Assembly (NCBI RefSeq): GCF_010389155.1
Contig: NC_057761.1
Coordinates: forward strand, 17,858,501 to 17,922,500
Direction of reading: 5' to 3'
DNA: 64,000 bases
DNA from: Erigeron canadensis
Lineage: Eukaryota > Streptophyta > Magnoliopsida > Asterales > Asteraceae
Shown here: piece after piece, positions 12,301-23,073 of the stretch
Layout: every line of letters starts with the position of its first letter
How positions within the stretch are numbered: position 1 is the first letter of the stretch
The notes under the pieces: model-generated
What the model was told of the DNA's origin: nothing
The model's input: only the letters and a program-made list of their open reading frames with translations
The model's database searches: none
Translations under genes and position numbers: made by a program

Positions 12301-13034
12301 CTTGAGAAGGGGACATAAGGACCCCTGTTGCCTTTCAACTTAAACACCAGGCTTCTGAACAGGATACCAGCAAAATCCACCCTCAGTCCATTCCAAAGGC
12401 AATAAGCCATCTCAGCCTGGAAGGAGTTTATCTGGTCCAATCCACCAGAACTCCCTCCCAAACTTTCCACCAAGTGGACCATAAAGAACTTCCAGGTTGG
12501 TGAAAGCCCTCTCATAGTAATGGACCCCTTGGTCTTCAAAACATCCCCCTCCACCATCTTCTTATTCCCCATGTCAAGGAAGACTTGATGAAAACTTATA
12601 TTAGAGGGAATCACCACTGGACTTTCATTATGTCTCCAGTAGTTGAGGTTAAGGGCTTCCCTCATTGTTTCAGCGGTGATGGTACACGGGACTGACCCAT
12701 CCTTTAAAGAAAAGGAGATGGATGAGTAGTATTCTGAAAGAGAAGCAGTGTACCAGAACTCGCACAAGTAGTCATGAAACAGCTTGTTTGGGTTCAAAGA
12801 GAAGGCATCGCTGAGGGGAGAAATCCGAAGAAAGGATTGGATTTTCCCTATAAGAGAGTCAGCGGCCTGGTGCCCTTGAAGAGATGCCATTGGATTATTT
12901 GGATTTAATTTGATAAGTTTAGAACTAATGGGAACACCAGTGGCACGAGTAACATTTTGTGATGGAGTATACTCAGCGGTGAGTAAATTCACATCACGAG
13001 AACGAGATGAAGAAGAAGATGATTTAGGAGCCAT
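9318..13034 (-). pseudogene. Extra 3' ORF of element A (about 1,200 residues)
   Basis: This ORF lies downstream of pol where SIRE-type copia elements carry an envelope-like gene. It starts at ATG 13034 (MAPKSSSSSSRSRDVN). A single TAG (11859-11861) replaces the CAG seen at the same place in element B. A second stop at 9456-9458 (Lys codon in B) precedes the ancestral stop at 9318-9320. The N-terminal ~300 residues contain a conserved block (FHDYLCEFWYTA, SISFSLKDG, YCLWNGLRVDFAG). The middle is Ser/Pro/Gln-rich, then comes a predicted coiled coil (about 11350-10600), and a Lys-rich C-terminal part ends in a conserved NPDVHQYGHSEHVEML motif. I see no signal peptide and no membrane segment, so the name envelope-like rests on position only. 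Copy B keeps the same architecture. Confidence 0.85.
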
Positions 13035-13163
13035 TTGTGATATTGGATTTAGGGTTTTGGACTTAAAGAAGAAAGAGAGAAAGGGATCTCGAATTGTAAA
13101 TGATTGGAAGAGTAAATGAAAGGAATTTTGAGTGAATTAAATGAGACGGATATTTGGTGGGGG

Positions 13164-13458
13164 TATATATATAGGCAGTAAAATGTTGCCAAGATATATA
13201 CGAAAAGATATTTTTAGTCCCCAAATTTTGAAATAATTTGTAAAAAGTTGATTTTCAGAAATTTTGAGAATTCAAAAATATTTAATACTTCCCATCAAGC
13301 ATTTAATGCTACGACGGCTGGTATTCCCACTCACCCACTAACTTCATCAATACCCATAAAAAGTGCAGTACATTTCAGCAAAAAAGTCTTGACACGTAAG
13401 ACATGTAAGGTGACGTTTGTGAGTGCGAGGTGAGCACTCGAGTAACATCACGTGTCAC
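13164..13458 (-). promoter_or_regulatory. Candidate internal promoter upstream of the extra ORF (A)
   Basis: A minus-strand TATATATATA box (13164-13173) lies about 130 bp before the ORF start. Farther upstream (13435-13458) is a G-box (CACGTG, 13449-13454) joined to CTCGAG. Element B has the same order and near-identical blocks in its own pol-ORF gap, although the DNA around them has diverged. Promoter function is an inference. Confidence 0.5.
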
Positions 13459-13747
13459 AAGTATCCACCAAGTAAAACATAACGTTATGAAATCTGGTTG
13501 ACCACCATTTTGAGATAAGACCAAACTAGCGAGCTGGAGCAATTTTTTCAGATTCCAGTTTCAACTGATGACTTTCAGTTACATTTTTCAATAAAAACAA
13601 ATTTTATTTTGAAAGATATTTTGAGTCTTTTCCCCCTTAAAATGTGATCCATTTGATCAATGACTAGTCTTTGAGTACATCAAGGCGTTCAATCTCCAAC
13701 CAATCAATGATCACCTGGACCATCCTCAACTGAAGGGCCTCTCCAGT

Positions 13748-16700
13748 TTAATGAGGATTTAACATACCCAGTTCACTGATGAGATGTTTAAAAGTTTTCT
13801 CATCAAGAGGTTTTGTAAAAACATCAGCTAACTGTTTATTAGTGGGGATGAAATGTATTTCAATGTCTCCTTTCATAACATGATCACGAATGAAGTGATA
13901 CCTGATATCAATATGCTTTGTCTTTGAGTGCATCACTGGTTGTGAGATATAGCAATTGCACTGGTGTTGTCACAAAAGATTGGGGTTCTTGTGAATTTCA
14001 TACCATAATCAAGTAACTGGTTTTTGATCCAGAGAATCTAGGCACAGCAACTGGCCGCAGAAATGTATTCTGCCTCAGCAGTAGACATTGAGACCGAAGT
14101 CTGCTTCTTACTGGTCCAACTCACCAGTTTTCCCCCTAGGAAGTGACATCCACCAGTTGTGGATTTTCTATCAATCTTACAACCTGCATGATCTGAATCT
14201 GAATAACCCATTAGATCCAACCCTGAGCCTTTAGGATACCAAAGACCAAGGCTAGGGCACCCTTTCAGGTACCTGAAAATGCGTTTAACAGCATGCAAGT
14301 GTGATTCTTTTGGATTTGCCTGAAATCTGGCACATAAGCATGTTGCAAACATTATATCTGGTCGACTGGCAGTTAAATACATCAGTGGACCAATCATTCC
14401 ACGATATTCTTTTTGGTCCACTGGTTTGCCATTTGGGTCAGAGTCCAAATTTAATGGAGCTGAAATAGGTGTGGTTTTAGATGGGATTGAATCGTATTTG
14501 TATTTTCTTAACAAATCTCTGACATATTTTTCTTGGTTAATAAAAATACCATCCATGGTTTGTTTGATTTGTAAACCTAAGAAAAATGTTAATTCACCCA
14601 TTAAACTCATCTCATATTCTTGAGACATAATTTTCGAAAACCTTTTACACATTTCATCATCAGTTGACCCGATATAATATCATCAACATAAATTTGTACC
14701 AGCACGATATTACCTTTTTCTTTCAAGATAAACAAGGTATTATCTATTGCACCTCTTTGAAAACCATTTTTGAGAAGATGTTTAGTTAGAGTGTCATACC
14801 AGGCTCTTGGGGCTTGTCGAAGACCATACAAAGCTTTGTTCAGTCTATATACCCAATGAGGATGCTTTTCATTTATGAAGCCTGAAGTTTGCGTAACATA
14901 CACTTCTTCTTCCAACATGCCATTCAGAAACGCACTTTTTACATCCATCTGGAAGACCTTGAATTGCAAGTGAGCAGCATAAGCCAAGAAAATTCTGATG
15001 GCTTCAAGTCTTGCAACTGGAGCAAAAGTTTCATCGAAATCAACACCTTCTGTTTGACAATATCCCTTGGCAACCAATCTTGCTTTGTTCCTTACAACGT
15101 TGCCATCTTCATCCATCTTGTTTCGGTAGACCCACCTTGTTCCAATGGATTCTCTCTTTAACCCTGGAGGACAAGGAACAAGCTCCCAAACATTGTTCCT
15201 CTCGAACTGGTTGAGTTCTTCTTGCATAGCTTCAACCCAGCTTGGATCTGCCATAGCCTCGTCAATCTTCTTCGGTTCAATCAGTGATAAGAAGGTGACG
15301 TTCAAGCATTGATCACTTGTGGCTCTTCTAGTCTGAACCCCACTATCTGGATTGCCAATAATCTACTCGATGGGATGAGCAGCAGTCCATTTAGTGTATT
15401 GACTAGGTTGATAAACTACAACATTAGTGCAAGACACCTGACGATCTCCAACAGATGTAGCAACTGGAGGAGGATCAGTCCAAACTACTTCAACTTCATC
15501 ATCAGTGTCAACTGAAGAGTTAACATGATTTTCTTCAAACAAAGGTATACCTTGAAGAACTGGAGAAGCTTGAACTGGTTCTGATGTTGTTGTGGCACGT
15601 ACATCAGATCCAATTACCAGTTTTTCAGGTAGGTTAAAACTGATAGAAGGATAAAATGAGGTGTCACTGAAGTTCTTCTTTTCCTTAACTGGTTCCAAGA
15701 CTTGATGTCTGGAAACATTTTCTGGTGTAGTAACTGATTGATGAACCTGATCAGATACACCAAAATCAATCGGGACAACTGAAGATAAATCAAGGGTTGA
15801 TCTTTTGTTGATTGCTTCATTTGATTCATCGAATGTGACATGAATTGTCTCATGTACCTTTTGGAGTCTATAATTATAAACTCTATAGGCTTTTCTAATA
15901 TCTGAATACCCCACAAAGACACCTTCGTCAGCTTTTGCATCAAATTTTCCCAACTGACTGGAATCGTTTAAGATGTAAACTGGACAACCAAATACATGAA
16001 AGTATCCAATATTTGGTTTACGATTCCTGAGGACTTCATAGGCAGTCTTCCTGTGTCTCTTGACATAAACTGACCGGTTTTGGGTGTGACAAGCAGTTGC
16101 TACAGCTTCAGCCCAAAAACAGGTAGGAAGACCAGATTCAGATAACATACTTCTGGCAGCTTCAATCAATGTGCGATTCTTCCTTTCGACCATACCATTT
16201 TGTTCTGGAGAACGAGCTGACGAAAAGTTTTGAGAAACGCCAGTGTCAGTGCAAAATGTCTCCAATTCTTTATTAATGAATTCTGTACCATTATCACTTC
16301 GCAACTGACACACTTTCTTGGTATACTTGAGTTCAATTCTCTTGATGAGAGAGATAATTTCAACAGGTGCATCACTCTTTGATCTGATAAATATCACCCA
16401 ACAAAATCTGGTATATTCATCAACCACAACTAAAGTGTATCTCTTACCAGCTTTAGTTTGAACATTCACTGGACCAAGGAGATCCATATGAAGCATGTGA
16501 AGAGGTTCAGTGATACTGAAATTTTGCCTGGTCTTGAAACTGGCTCTTTTCTTTTTGCCCATTTCACACCCTAGACATGGCTTCTCCTTTTTAAAGGAAA
16601 ACAAAGGTATCCCATCAACCAGTTGCTTCCTTGACAACTTGTTGATATTTTTGAAATTAAGGTGGGATAACCGTTTATGCCACAGCCAGTTGGTGTCCTC

Positions 16701-17110
16701 ATCAGCCTTGACATAGAAACAATGCTCTTTTGGAGCAGGCTCCATGTCCATGATGTAAACATTCCCTTTTCTTGGTGCAATCATGACTACCTTCCAATCC
16801 TTGTTAAAAACAGTGCCTTGAGCAATGTCGAACAGTACCCTATATCCATCATCACAAAGTTGACTGACACTTATCAGGTTATATTTCAAACCATTGACAA
16901 ACGCAACTTTTGTGAACTGGATCTGCCCATTGTCAACAACACCATATCCTTCAGTTTTCCCACTTCCATCATTACCAAATGTCACTGCTGGTCCATCGCA
17001 GATAGTGAACTCTTCCAGCAGGGGCTTACATCCGGTCATAGTCCGGCCAGCTGCGCTGTCCAGATACCAAATATTTTTCTTTCGATCGCCCTGCACACCC
17101 AAGTAAGTGA
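13748..17110 (-). pseudogene. Element A pol: protease, integrase, reverse transcriptase, RNase H
   Basis: Pol makes and inserts the cDNA copy. In order: a protease-like motif LDSAAGRTMTG (about 17034-17066); the gag-pre-integrase region with HKRLSH and CLGCEMGKK; the integrase core with HMDLLGP, RSDNGTEF and ERKNRT (all three acidic residues present, about 16490-16180); reverse transcriptase with [10 protein letters not shown] and YVDD (14687-14700); and RNase H with GYSDSDHAG and a C-terminal VFTKPLDEKTF. Breaks compared with copy B: TAG for CAG at 15363-15365, a 1-bp loss just after YVDD (about 14680), TAG for CAG at 14038-14040, and a 1-bp loss near 13937. The protease shows Asp-Ser-Ala where Asp-Ser-Gly is usual. 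Confidence 0.93.
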
Positions 17111-19520
17111 TTAGTTATTTTTTGTGAACCCATCTTTTCTTGATGGGTCCACTGGACTTCTTCTGAGAAGTCCCAGGAGCTTGCCTTGGTGTAGAACTCG
17201 ATGAAGAAACTGGAGGGTTCTCTCCAGCTTCTGGAGTAAAACAATTGGTTTTAGTGGAACATTAACCTCCTTTTTCTTTTCGATGTTTGCTCCTTTCTGA
17301 GCAGATTGTTTTATCTTTTGTTTTTGAGGAGGAGTTTTGACATTTTGTTTTTCAACTGAAGAAGATGCAGCTCCTTCCAAATTTTTAATTCTGGCAGTAC
17401 AACTTTGTACCTGCCTTGACAAATTTTGGAGTTGACTCTCCATTTTCAACAAAATGTTTTTTTCATCAGACTGCTGGCCTATGGACTTGGGCTCAGCGGG
17501 GGTTTTAGTCTTATGAGTTGAGGACTCATTTGACTTGTGAGGTAAAGGATTGTCACCAGATTCCTTTTTAACTGGAGCTTTAGCCTTCTTGGCTCCAGTT
17601 TTGACCTCAACAAGGTTGGTCTTAGTGGATTCAGATTTGACAATGTCAGAGGAATCATAAGGAGTTTCAACTCTAACAGATTCTGGCAATTGGTGAATTG
17701 TGGGTAAAACAGCTGCCATCTGAAGATCACCAGATTTTCAGGCAGTTTTTTAAGCATCAATGGTTTTAGAAAAAGCGTCATAATTTTTACCAGATGCTTG
17801 TACCCAAGAATTGATAACCATGTGTTCCTTGTCAAGATCAAATTTTAGTTTTTGGTTATCTCTTTCCAATGCCTCATTTTTCAAATTTGACTCTTTGAGA
17901 GCCAACTGGACACTTTGCAAATCATTTATTTGACCTTTCATGTTGTTAAACTCAACCAAAACTGTTTCTAAGTATCTTTCACAGTCAGTTCTCATGGTTT
18001 TGAACAAATAACAAGTCATCATTCAATGATTCAGCAATATCCAGTTTCAATTCTGAATCTATCTCGACATCATAATCCCTTACCTTTTCTAAAATGATGT
18101 CAACCTATCTTCCTGTCACAACATCATCTTTCACCACTGGTTGTTGATTCTCCAATGCCATGAAACACACATCTCTAATCTCTTCTTCATCATCAAATGA
18201 ATCATCAGAGAGTTCCCATTTCCCTTCAGTTTGATCCATCATGCACTTCTTCTTTTCTTTCTCCTTTTCTTGTTCAAGTGACATGAGAGCAATCTGGGCC
18301 TTAAGTTTCTTGTATTTGGCCTTATAATCATCAGTTTTAACAAAGTTTGGGACAATGGTACCAGTTTGGTTGTTCATCTGACTAGATCTGCATTCCTTCA
18401 TGAAATGGCCTTTCTTACCACATTTGTAGCAGGTAAGATTAGCCTTATCCATAGAAATTGAACTGGAAGCAATATTGGACCCATTAAATCGATTAGATTT
18501 ATGCTTAAACCTATTAAAGGTTTTAGCAATCATGGCTACCAGATCATCATCGTCAGTTTCCTCACAATCATCACTAAGATTTGTGGTAAGGCCAGAGTTC
18601 AGTAAGTTGTTTAACATTTCCTTCATAGAATGTGACTGAACATTCTCAGTAGACATTAAAGCAGCACAAGGTTGCCCAGAAAAGTTGGCAGCCTTGGAAC
18701 TCTGAGCATGGTTTAAAGCATCTTGCTCAGCCAATAATCTTGCAGTATCGTTATCTTCAGTGAATCTGAAGGCTCCATAAAGGGAAGCAAGAGTATGACT
18801 ATGCAAGGTCTTTCCTTGTCTTAAGACAAGAACCATGTGTGCCCATTTGGATGGCAAAACATCACAGAATTTTTCAAGAAGAATATCCTTATCCTTCTCC
18901 ACTCCCAAGCCTCTAAGTTGATTAATTAGGCCAGTAAATCTGGTATAAGTACCAGTTAAACTTTCATTTGGAAGAGCAAAGAAGGATTCATACTTCTTGT
19001 TAAGAGCAACCTTTTTGGTGACAATGGTGTCATTTCCTCCTTCAAACTGGAGAACTAATTCATCCCACATAGATTTTGCACTAGGAAATAGCACAAGGGT
19101 AGGAATTAGTTCCTCAGGTATAGCAGAAAGGATCATGTTTTTCAGTTTGGTATCAAGATCAACCAATCTGCGATCCTCATCTGACCAATGTTCCTCAGAT
19201 TTCTCCCTGGTGCCTCTTTTGCCAGTAGGGTCAGGAAGAGGGCTAACACCACTGGACATGGGTATATATGGTCCATCCTTAAGGATTTTCAACATATACC
19301 TCTCTATCCCACCAAAATGCAAGAGCATTCTAGCCTTCCATGTACCAAATGTCTCACCATTCCCATCGAATTTGGAAACAGGAGAGTTGGAGTAATGTAC
19401 ATGAACGTGATTAGCTCTAGGAGTAGGAGGAGGAGGAGGAGGAGGGTTAGTATTTAAAGGAGTAGCAATATTAGGATTAGATTCATTTGGACCAGAACCA
19501 TTCTCACCTTCAGCAGCCAT
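17111..19520 (-). pseudogene. Element A gag, with stops
   Basis: Gag starts at ATG 19520, 45 bases after the primer site, with a short Pro-rich stretch before a conserved FDGNGETFGTWKARMLLHF gag segment. A CCHC knuckle (CYKCGKKGHFMKEC) lies at about 18391-18432. A TAG at 18105-18107 replaces the Trp codon of copy B, and a 1-bp change near 18022 shifts the frame. A TAA at 17750-17752 is also present at the same place in copy B. Downstream is a Lys-rich, coiled-coil-like tail (to 17111) with a further frameshift near 17250 and a TAA at the gag-protease junction. Confidence 0.9.
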
Positions 19521-19564
19521 CGAAGCAGACCTAGGTTATAGAATTGAAACAATTCAACCTGCCT

Positions 19565-19576
19565 GCTCTGATACCA
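19565..19576 (-). other. Primer binding site of element A
   Basis: The minus strand reads TGGTATCAGAGC, two bases from the LTR end, complementary to initiator tRNA-Met. Confidence 0.93.
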
Positions 19577-19578
19577 CT

Positions 19579-20553
19579 TGTAAGTCCCAACTATTACTAG
19601 ATGGGTGCTGAAGACACCTCTATGTCGATGGTGAGTGAACTTTGCAACATAATCAATTAATCTGGATATTACCAGTTTAGATTGATTGTGTACCAAGTTA
19701 ACTGGAGTAAATGTATTAAGGTGACAGAATACGTAAATTAATACAATGCAATAATATAAATGTCAAGTATATAAATTGGTGAGACAATATGTAATTTTCA
19801 AGTGTATTTTATTTATTGATTGTTTAAATAAAATACAAGGTTGTTGCGGAACCAAGATAATACATGAATGTAGATATCCTAACAACCCATGAATTACAAT
19901 TGATCTAAACTTGGAAATTCTCCTAAACAATCGAAACACTTAAAGTTGTGAAATGTTCCTTTTTGCGATTGAGAGAATGTTGCAAAAGTTCACCAATATT
20001 GCAGAATATATGTATTTGCAAAGTTGTTGAAAAAGCTTGTGCAGCGACCTCTATTTATAGTCGAAGATTGAGCATGGGGATCTCAACTTCGACGTACAAA
20101 TATGGTTGACAGCACACAAAAGTATTGTTTAAATAATCCTTTGTGTGTGCTAAATAAAGTAAGACAAAAGGCTACTTTATTCAACCACTCTACATCTTTG
20201 CACCTTTATCCAGGAACAATATCATTGTCCGGTTAAAAGGATGTAGAGTAAAAAGGTCGTCCTCGTAATCAGTGTAAAGCTTTGTAAGAGCATTTACACT
20301 GGAGGATTCTCAAGTTGATTGATCTGGTAGATTGTCAACTGGGCTTCGCTTCCATTGCCAATCTCTGTCTTCCATTTGTTGTCTTTGACTTCAACTGGAA
20401 AGTCTTCAGATTTTAGTCTTCAGATCTCAACTGGAGGAAGTCATCAGTTGCTAAGCCTGTACAATGCAACTGGACTTCTAATATTTCGGACAATTCTGCA
20501 TGCTCTCCAGATGTCGCTGGAGAGCTCCAGTTTAGCTTAAACTGGACCTAACA
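19579..20553 (-). repeat. 5' LTR of element A
   Basis: On the plus strand it runs from TGTAAGTCCC to CCTAACA and pairs with 8071-9044. It begins two bases from the primer site. The duplication TAATC follows at 20554-20558, and the interrupted tandem array resumes at once. Confidence 0.96.
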
Positions 20554-20558
20554 TAATC

Positions 20559-21085
20559 TATATAAACGTAGTCGAATAGTTAAAACTGAGTCAGCTTCAC
20601 AGTATATTAAGATAATCTACACAAATGTGGATTTTATTTTTACTTTTTAATTCCCTTAAATAGGATTATTCTAGTTAAAACATAGTCGAATAGTTAAAAC
20701 TGAATCAGCTCCACAGTATCCTCAAATAGTCTATATAAATGTAGATTATTTTACCTTGGTAATATGCCTAAATATGATTATTCTAGTTAAAACATTGTCG
20801 AATAGTTAAAACTGACTCAGCTACACAGTATCTTCAAATAGTCTACATAAATGTAGATTATTTACTTTTTTAATATGACTAAATATGAAGAATCTACATA
20901 AATGTAGTCCGATAGGTTAAACTGAATCAGATTGACCTATACAAATGTAGATTTTATTTTACCTTTTTTTAATACCTCTAAATATGAATAATCTATATAA
21001 ACGTAATCGAATAGTTAAACTGAGTCAGCTTCATAGTATATTCATATAATCTACACAAATGTAGATTTTTTTTACTTTAAAACCT
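20559..21085. repeat. ~115-bp tandem array, right part
   Basis: About five diverged units continue the array seen at 7540-8065, with ACTGAGTCAGCTTCACAG-like cores near 20585, 20700, 20811, 20922 and 21020. The same inverted-repeat motifs (CTACACAAATGTAG) recur. This shows that A inserted into a pre-existing array. Confidence 0.8.
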
Positions 21086-21798
21086 AATTCGAACAATCTA
21101 ATGAAACTATCAGCTAGGTCTATTAGATTGGTCTGTCAGCTTGACATATGAAACTAAAAATAATTCAGCTTCACAAAAATAATAAATTAAAATCTGATTA
21201 AGATTGAAATTAAAAAAAAAAAAAAAACTAACAAAAACTAAAAAGAATTAAAAAACTGACTCAAGATAATATAAATTTAAAAAAATTTAAATAAAAAAAA
21301 CCAAAAGTAAAAAGAATTAATAATTACCAGGATTTTCATGTAATTCTTGAGGATCCACCATATGCGCAGTCGAAATATGTGTAGAAAGAGAAAATTTTGA
21401 TTTTTGAAATAGATCGATCTAAAAAATTCTTGTAGATCTAAAATTTTATGTGTAAATATAAATTTAAGTTGCTTTTAATCAAAGATAACGGAATGTTAAT
21501 TGGTAATGGAGTTCATTATTTAAAAAATTGCCACCGCGTCGCATATAACAAAAGTTCACTTTATTTACAAAAATGCCACCGCGTGTTTTATTTTAATTTG
21601 ACACATGTCAGGTTTTTATTGGACAATAACACCTTCTCTCCCTTCTCTCCTTAAGCCACCTTCTTTCAGGATCCTCATCCTAATAATATATACAATAAAT
21701 AAATATACAATATAAAATTTACTTAATTACTTCTGTTGAAAATTTCGATCAGTATAGTACAAAACTTAAACACCTCAAAAATATACATATACTGATGA
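21086..21798. other. AT-rich non-coding stretch
   Basis: No supported gene. It contains A-rich tracts, a short open stretch on the minus strand (start codon near 21362, followed by VDPQELHEN) with a possible donor site after it, and a GCCACCGCG sequence given twice about 50 bp apart (21530, 21580). The minus-strand stretch might be a first exon of the FRS gene, but its phase does not fit the next exon. Confidence 0.3.
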
Positions 21799-22216
21799 TG
21801 TACCCTTTCAGCGGTACACAGATCCTGCCACACGAAGGAACAGTAACACGTTACGACAGGACGGCTGTCTGTAACGAGGGCTTCCGCAGTAAGATAAAAA
21901 GGATAAGAATTATTCCCCTATAGTTTCGGGATTTGATCTTATCACTTGCGGCCGATAATTAAGGAAATTATATCCCGGGCCTAAGACTTAGGAAACCCTA
22001 AAACGGCCTACTTGTTCTCCAAGAACACTCTCTCTATAAAAGGAGGCCTATAAGACCTATTAAAGGCACTCAACAACGCATCACCGATCACACACTGATC
22101 GTGCGAAAAGCTTCATTGGCGTAAAAAGATTAACTCTACCATTCGGGAATCGCCAACAAGCCATTCTAACCACATATAATCTCCAGTCGTATCAACCTCG
22201 ATTCGGTGCACAAACA
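21799..22216 (+). repeat. 5' LTR of gypsy element F1
   Basis: It runs from TGTACCCTTT to CACAAACA, with a TATA box (CTATAAAAGG, 22034-22043) and a downstream leader. It ends two bases before a primer-site-like sequence. The start is chosen from the TG rule and is uncertain. No 3' LTR of this type is present in the window. Confidence 0.65.
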
Positions 22217-22218
22217 TT

Positions 22219-22239
22219 TGGCGCCATCCGTGGGACCCC
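22219..22239 (+). other. Primer binding site of gypsy element F1
   Basis: TGGCGCCATCCGTGGGACC follows the LTR. Sites beginning TGGCGCC are common in plant Ty3/gypsy elements and differ from the initiator-Met site of the copia elements here. I do not assign the exact tRNA. Confidence 0.75.
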
Positions 22240-22294
22240 ATACTCAGATCCCGCCACCACCCTGAACCCTGTTTTCTATATCGAATCAAGGAGA

Positions 22295-23070
22295 ATGATA
22301 GACGTCCCGCCAGGATTCAGGCAAAGCTCTCAGCAAACAACCAAAACACCGACTAATAGTGATCAGCAGACTGATCGTTGAGCAGCGGAAGACACTGAGC
22401 GCCCGGGACAGACACCAGGCGGGCAAGGCGGATTCGTGCGAGGATCCTCATCTGGAGCCCTGCAACTATTTGATCCAGACTATATTATTCGAAATTATAG
22501 TCATATTAATCATACCATCAGGTACCTTCGGAGCACTAGAGCACTCGATGGTGTTACTTGGACACTAAATTTCGATGGCGAAACCGAAGATGAATACGAT
22601 GTTGACACCCCTCCAAACCCCCTGAATACGATGAAACCGAGATCCCGGGTCAGGACGGATTACGGATTCGGGTTAGGAAGCGAGGAGATTCGACACCAAA
22701 CCCCCCGCATCGTACGCAGCCGGAGGAAGCAGGGGCTACAAGACAGGAGAACATGGCCTCCGGGGCCAACGCTCAAACTAATGTCTCGCTAGAGCCAACG
22801 AGGCTTGGAGCCTCATCTGGAGTCCCGCAGCCCAATCCGTCGTGGCCCGGGCCCGCCCAAGTAAGATCCAACGTGACGAACAGCGTCACCCCTAGATACA
22901 ATTTCCCATCGGGAGGTTACGAAGGGCCTTCGGGGCATACCTTTCCAGGATCCTTAGGTCATATCCTCCCAGGGCCCATGGGACATGCCCTCTCAGGACC
23001 TTCGGGATATATCTTCCCAGGAGCTTCGGGTCAGACCTTCCAAGGAGTTTCGGGCCAAACCTCCCATTGA
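22295..23070 (+). pseudogene. Gypsy F1 gag, N-terminal part
   Basis: The frame opens at ATG 22295 (MIDVPPGFRQSSQQ). A TGA near 22378 breaks it; it then runs with Arg/Pro-rich sequence to a frameshift near a C6 run (about 22700). The frame used from 22753 encodes a Pro/Gly-rich part ending in octapeptide repeats. Copia element G cuts it at 23073; the same protein resumes at 30204. No zinc knuckle is visible in what remains. Confidence 0.7.
22915..23066 (+). repeat. Coding 24-bp minisatellite in F1 gag
   Basis: Six diverged units encode octapeptides of the type G-P-S-G-x-x-F-P (GPSGHTFP, GSLGHILP, GPMGHALS, GPSGYIFP, GASGQTFQ, GVSGQT). One to two more units follow element G at 30204-30245 (SGQTFPGSSGPSGS). 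The array keeps the reading frame. Confidence 0.8.
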
Positions 23071-23073
23071 GCT

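Larger units (their letters stand above)
8071..20553 (-). mobile_element. Copia retrotransposon A, complete, 12.5 kb, with extra 3' ORF
   Basis: Two LTRs of 974 and 975 bp flank primer site, gag, pol, a ~3.7-kb extra ORF and a polypurine tract, all on the minus strand. The target duplication is TAATC at 8066-8070 and 20554-20558. The left LTR begins TT where the right begins TG, a point change. By eye the LTRs differ at only about a dozen positions, so the insertion is recent. Length, LTR size, initiator-Met primer and an extra ORF after pol resemble the SIRE/Maximus lineage of copia. Coding regions carry nonsense codons and 1-bp indels, so the copy is not autonomous. Element B is a diverged relative. 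Confidence 0.96.

Noticed and set aside
16677..17114. 145-codon plus-strand ORF
   Set aside because: Antisense shadow of the protease/integrase region of A.
21352..21372. First exon of the FRS gene on the minus strand (VDPQELHEN)
   Set aside because: The donor leaves a phase that does not match the acceptor at 7471; a 14-kb intron would be needed. Kept only as a remark.
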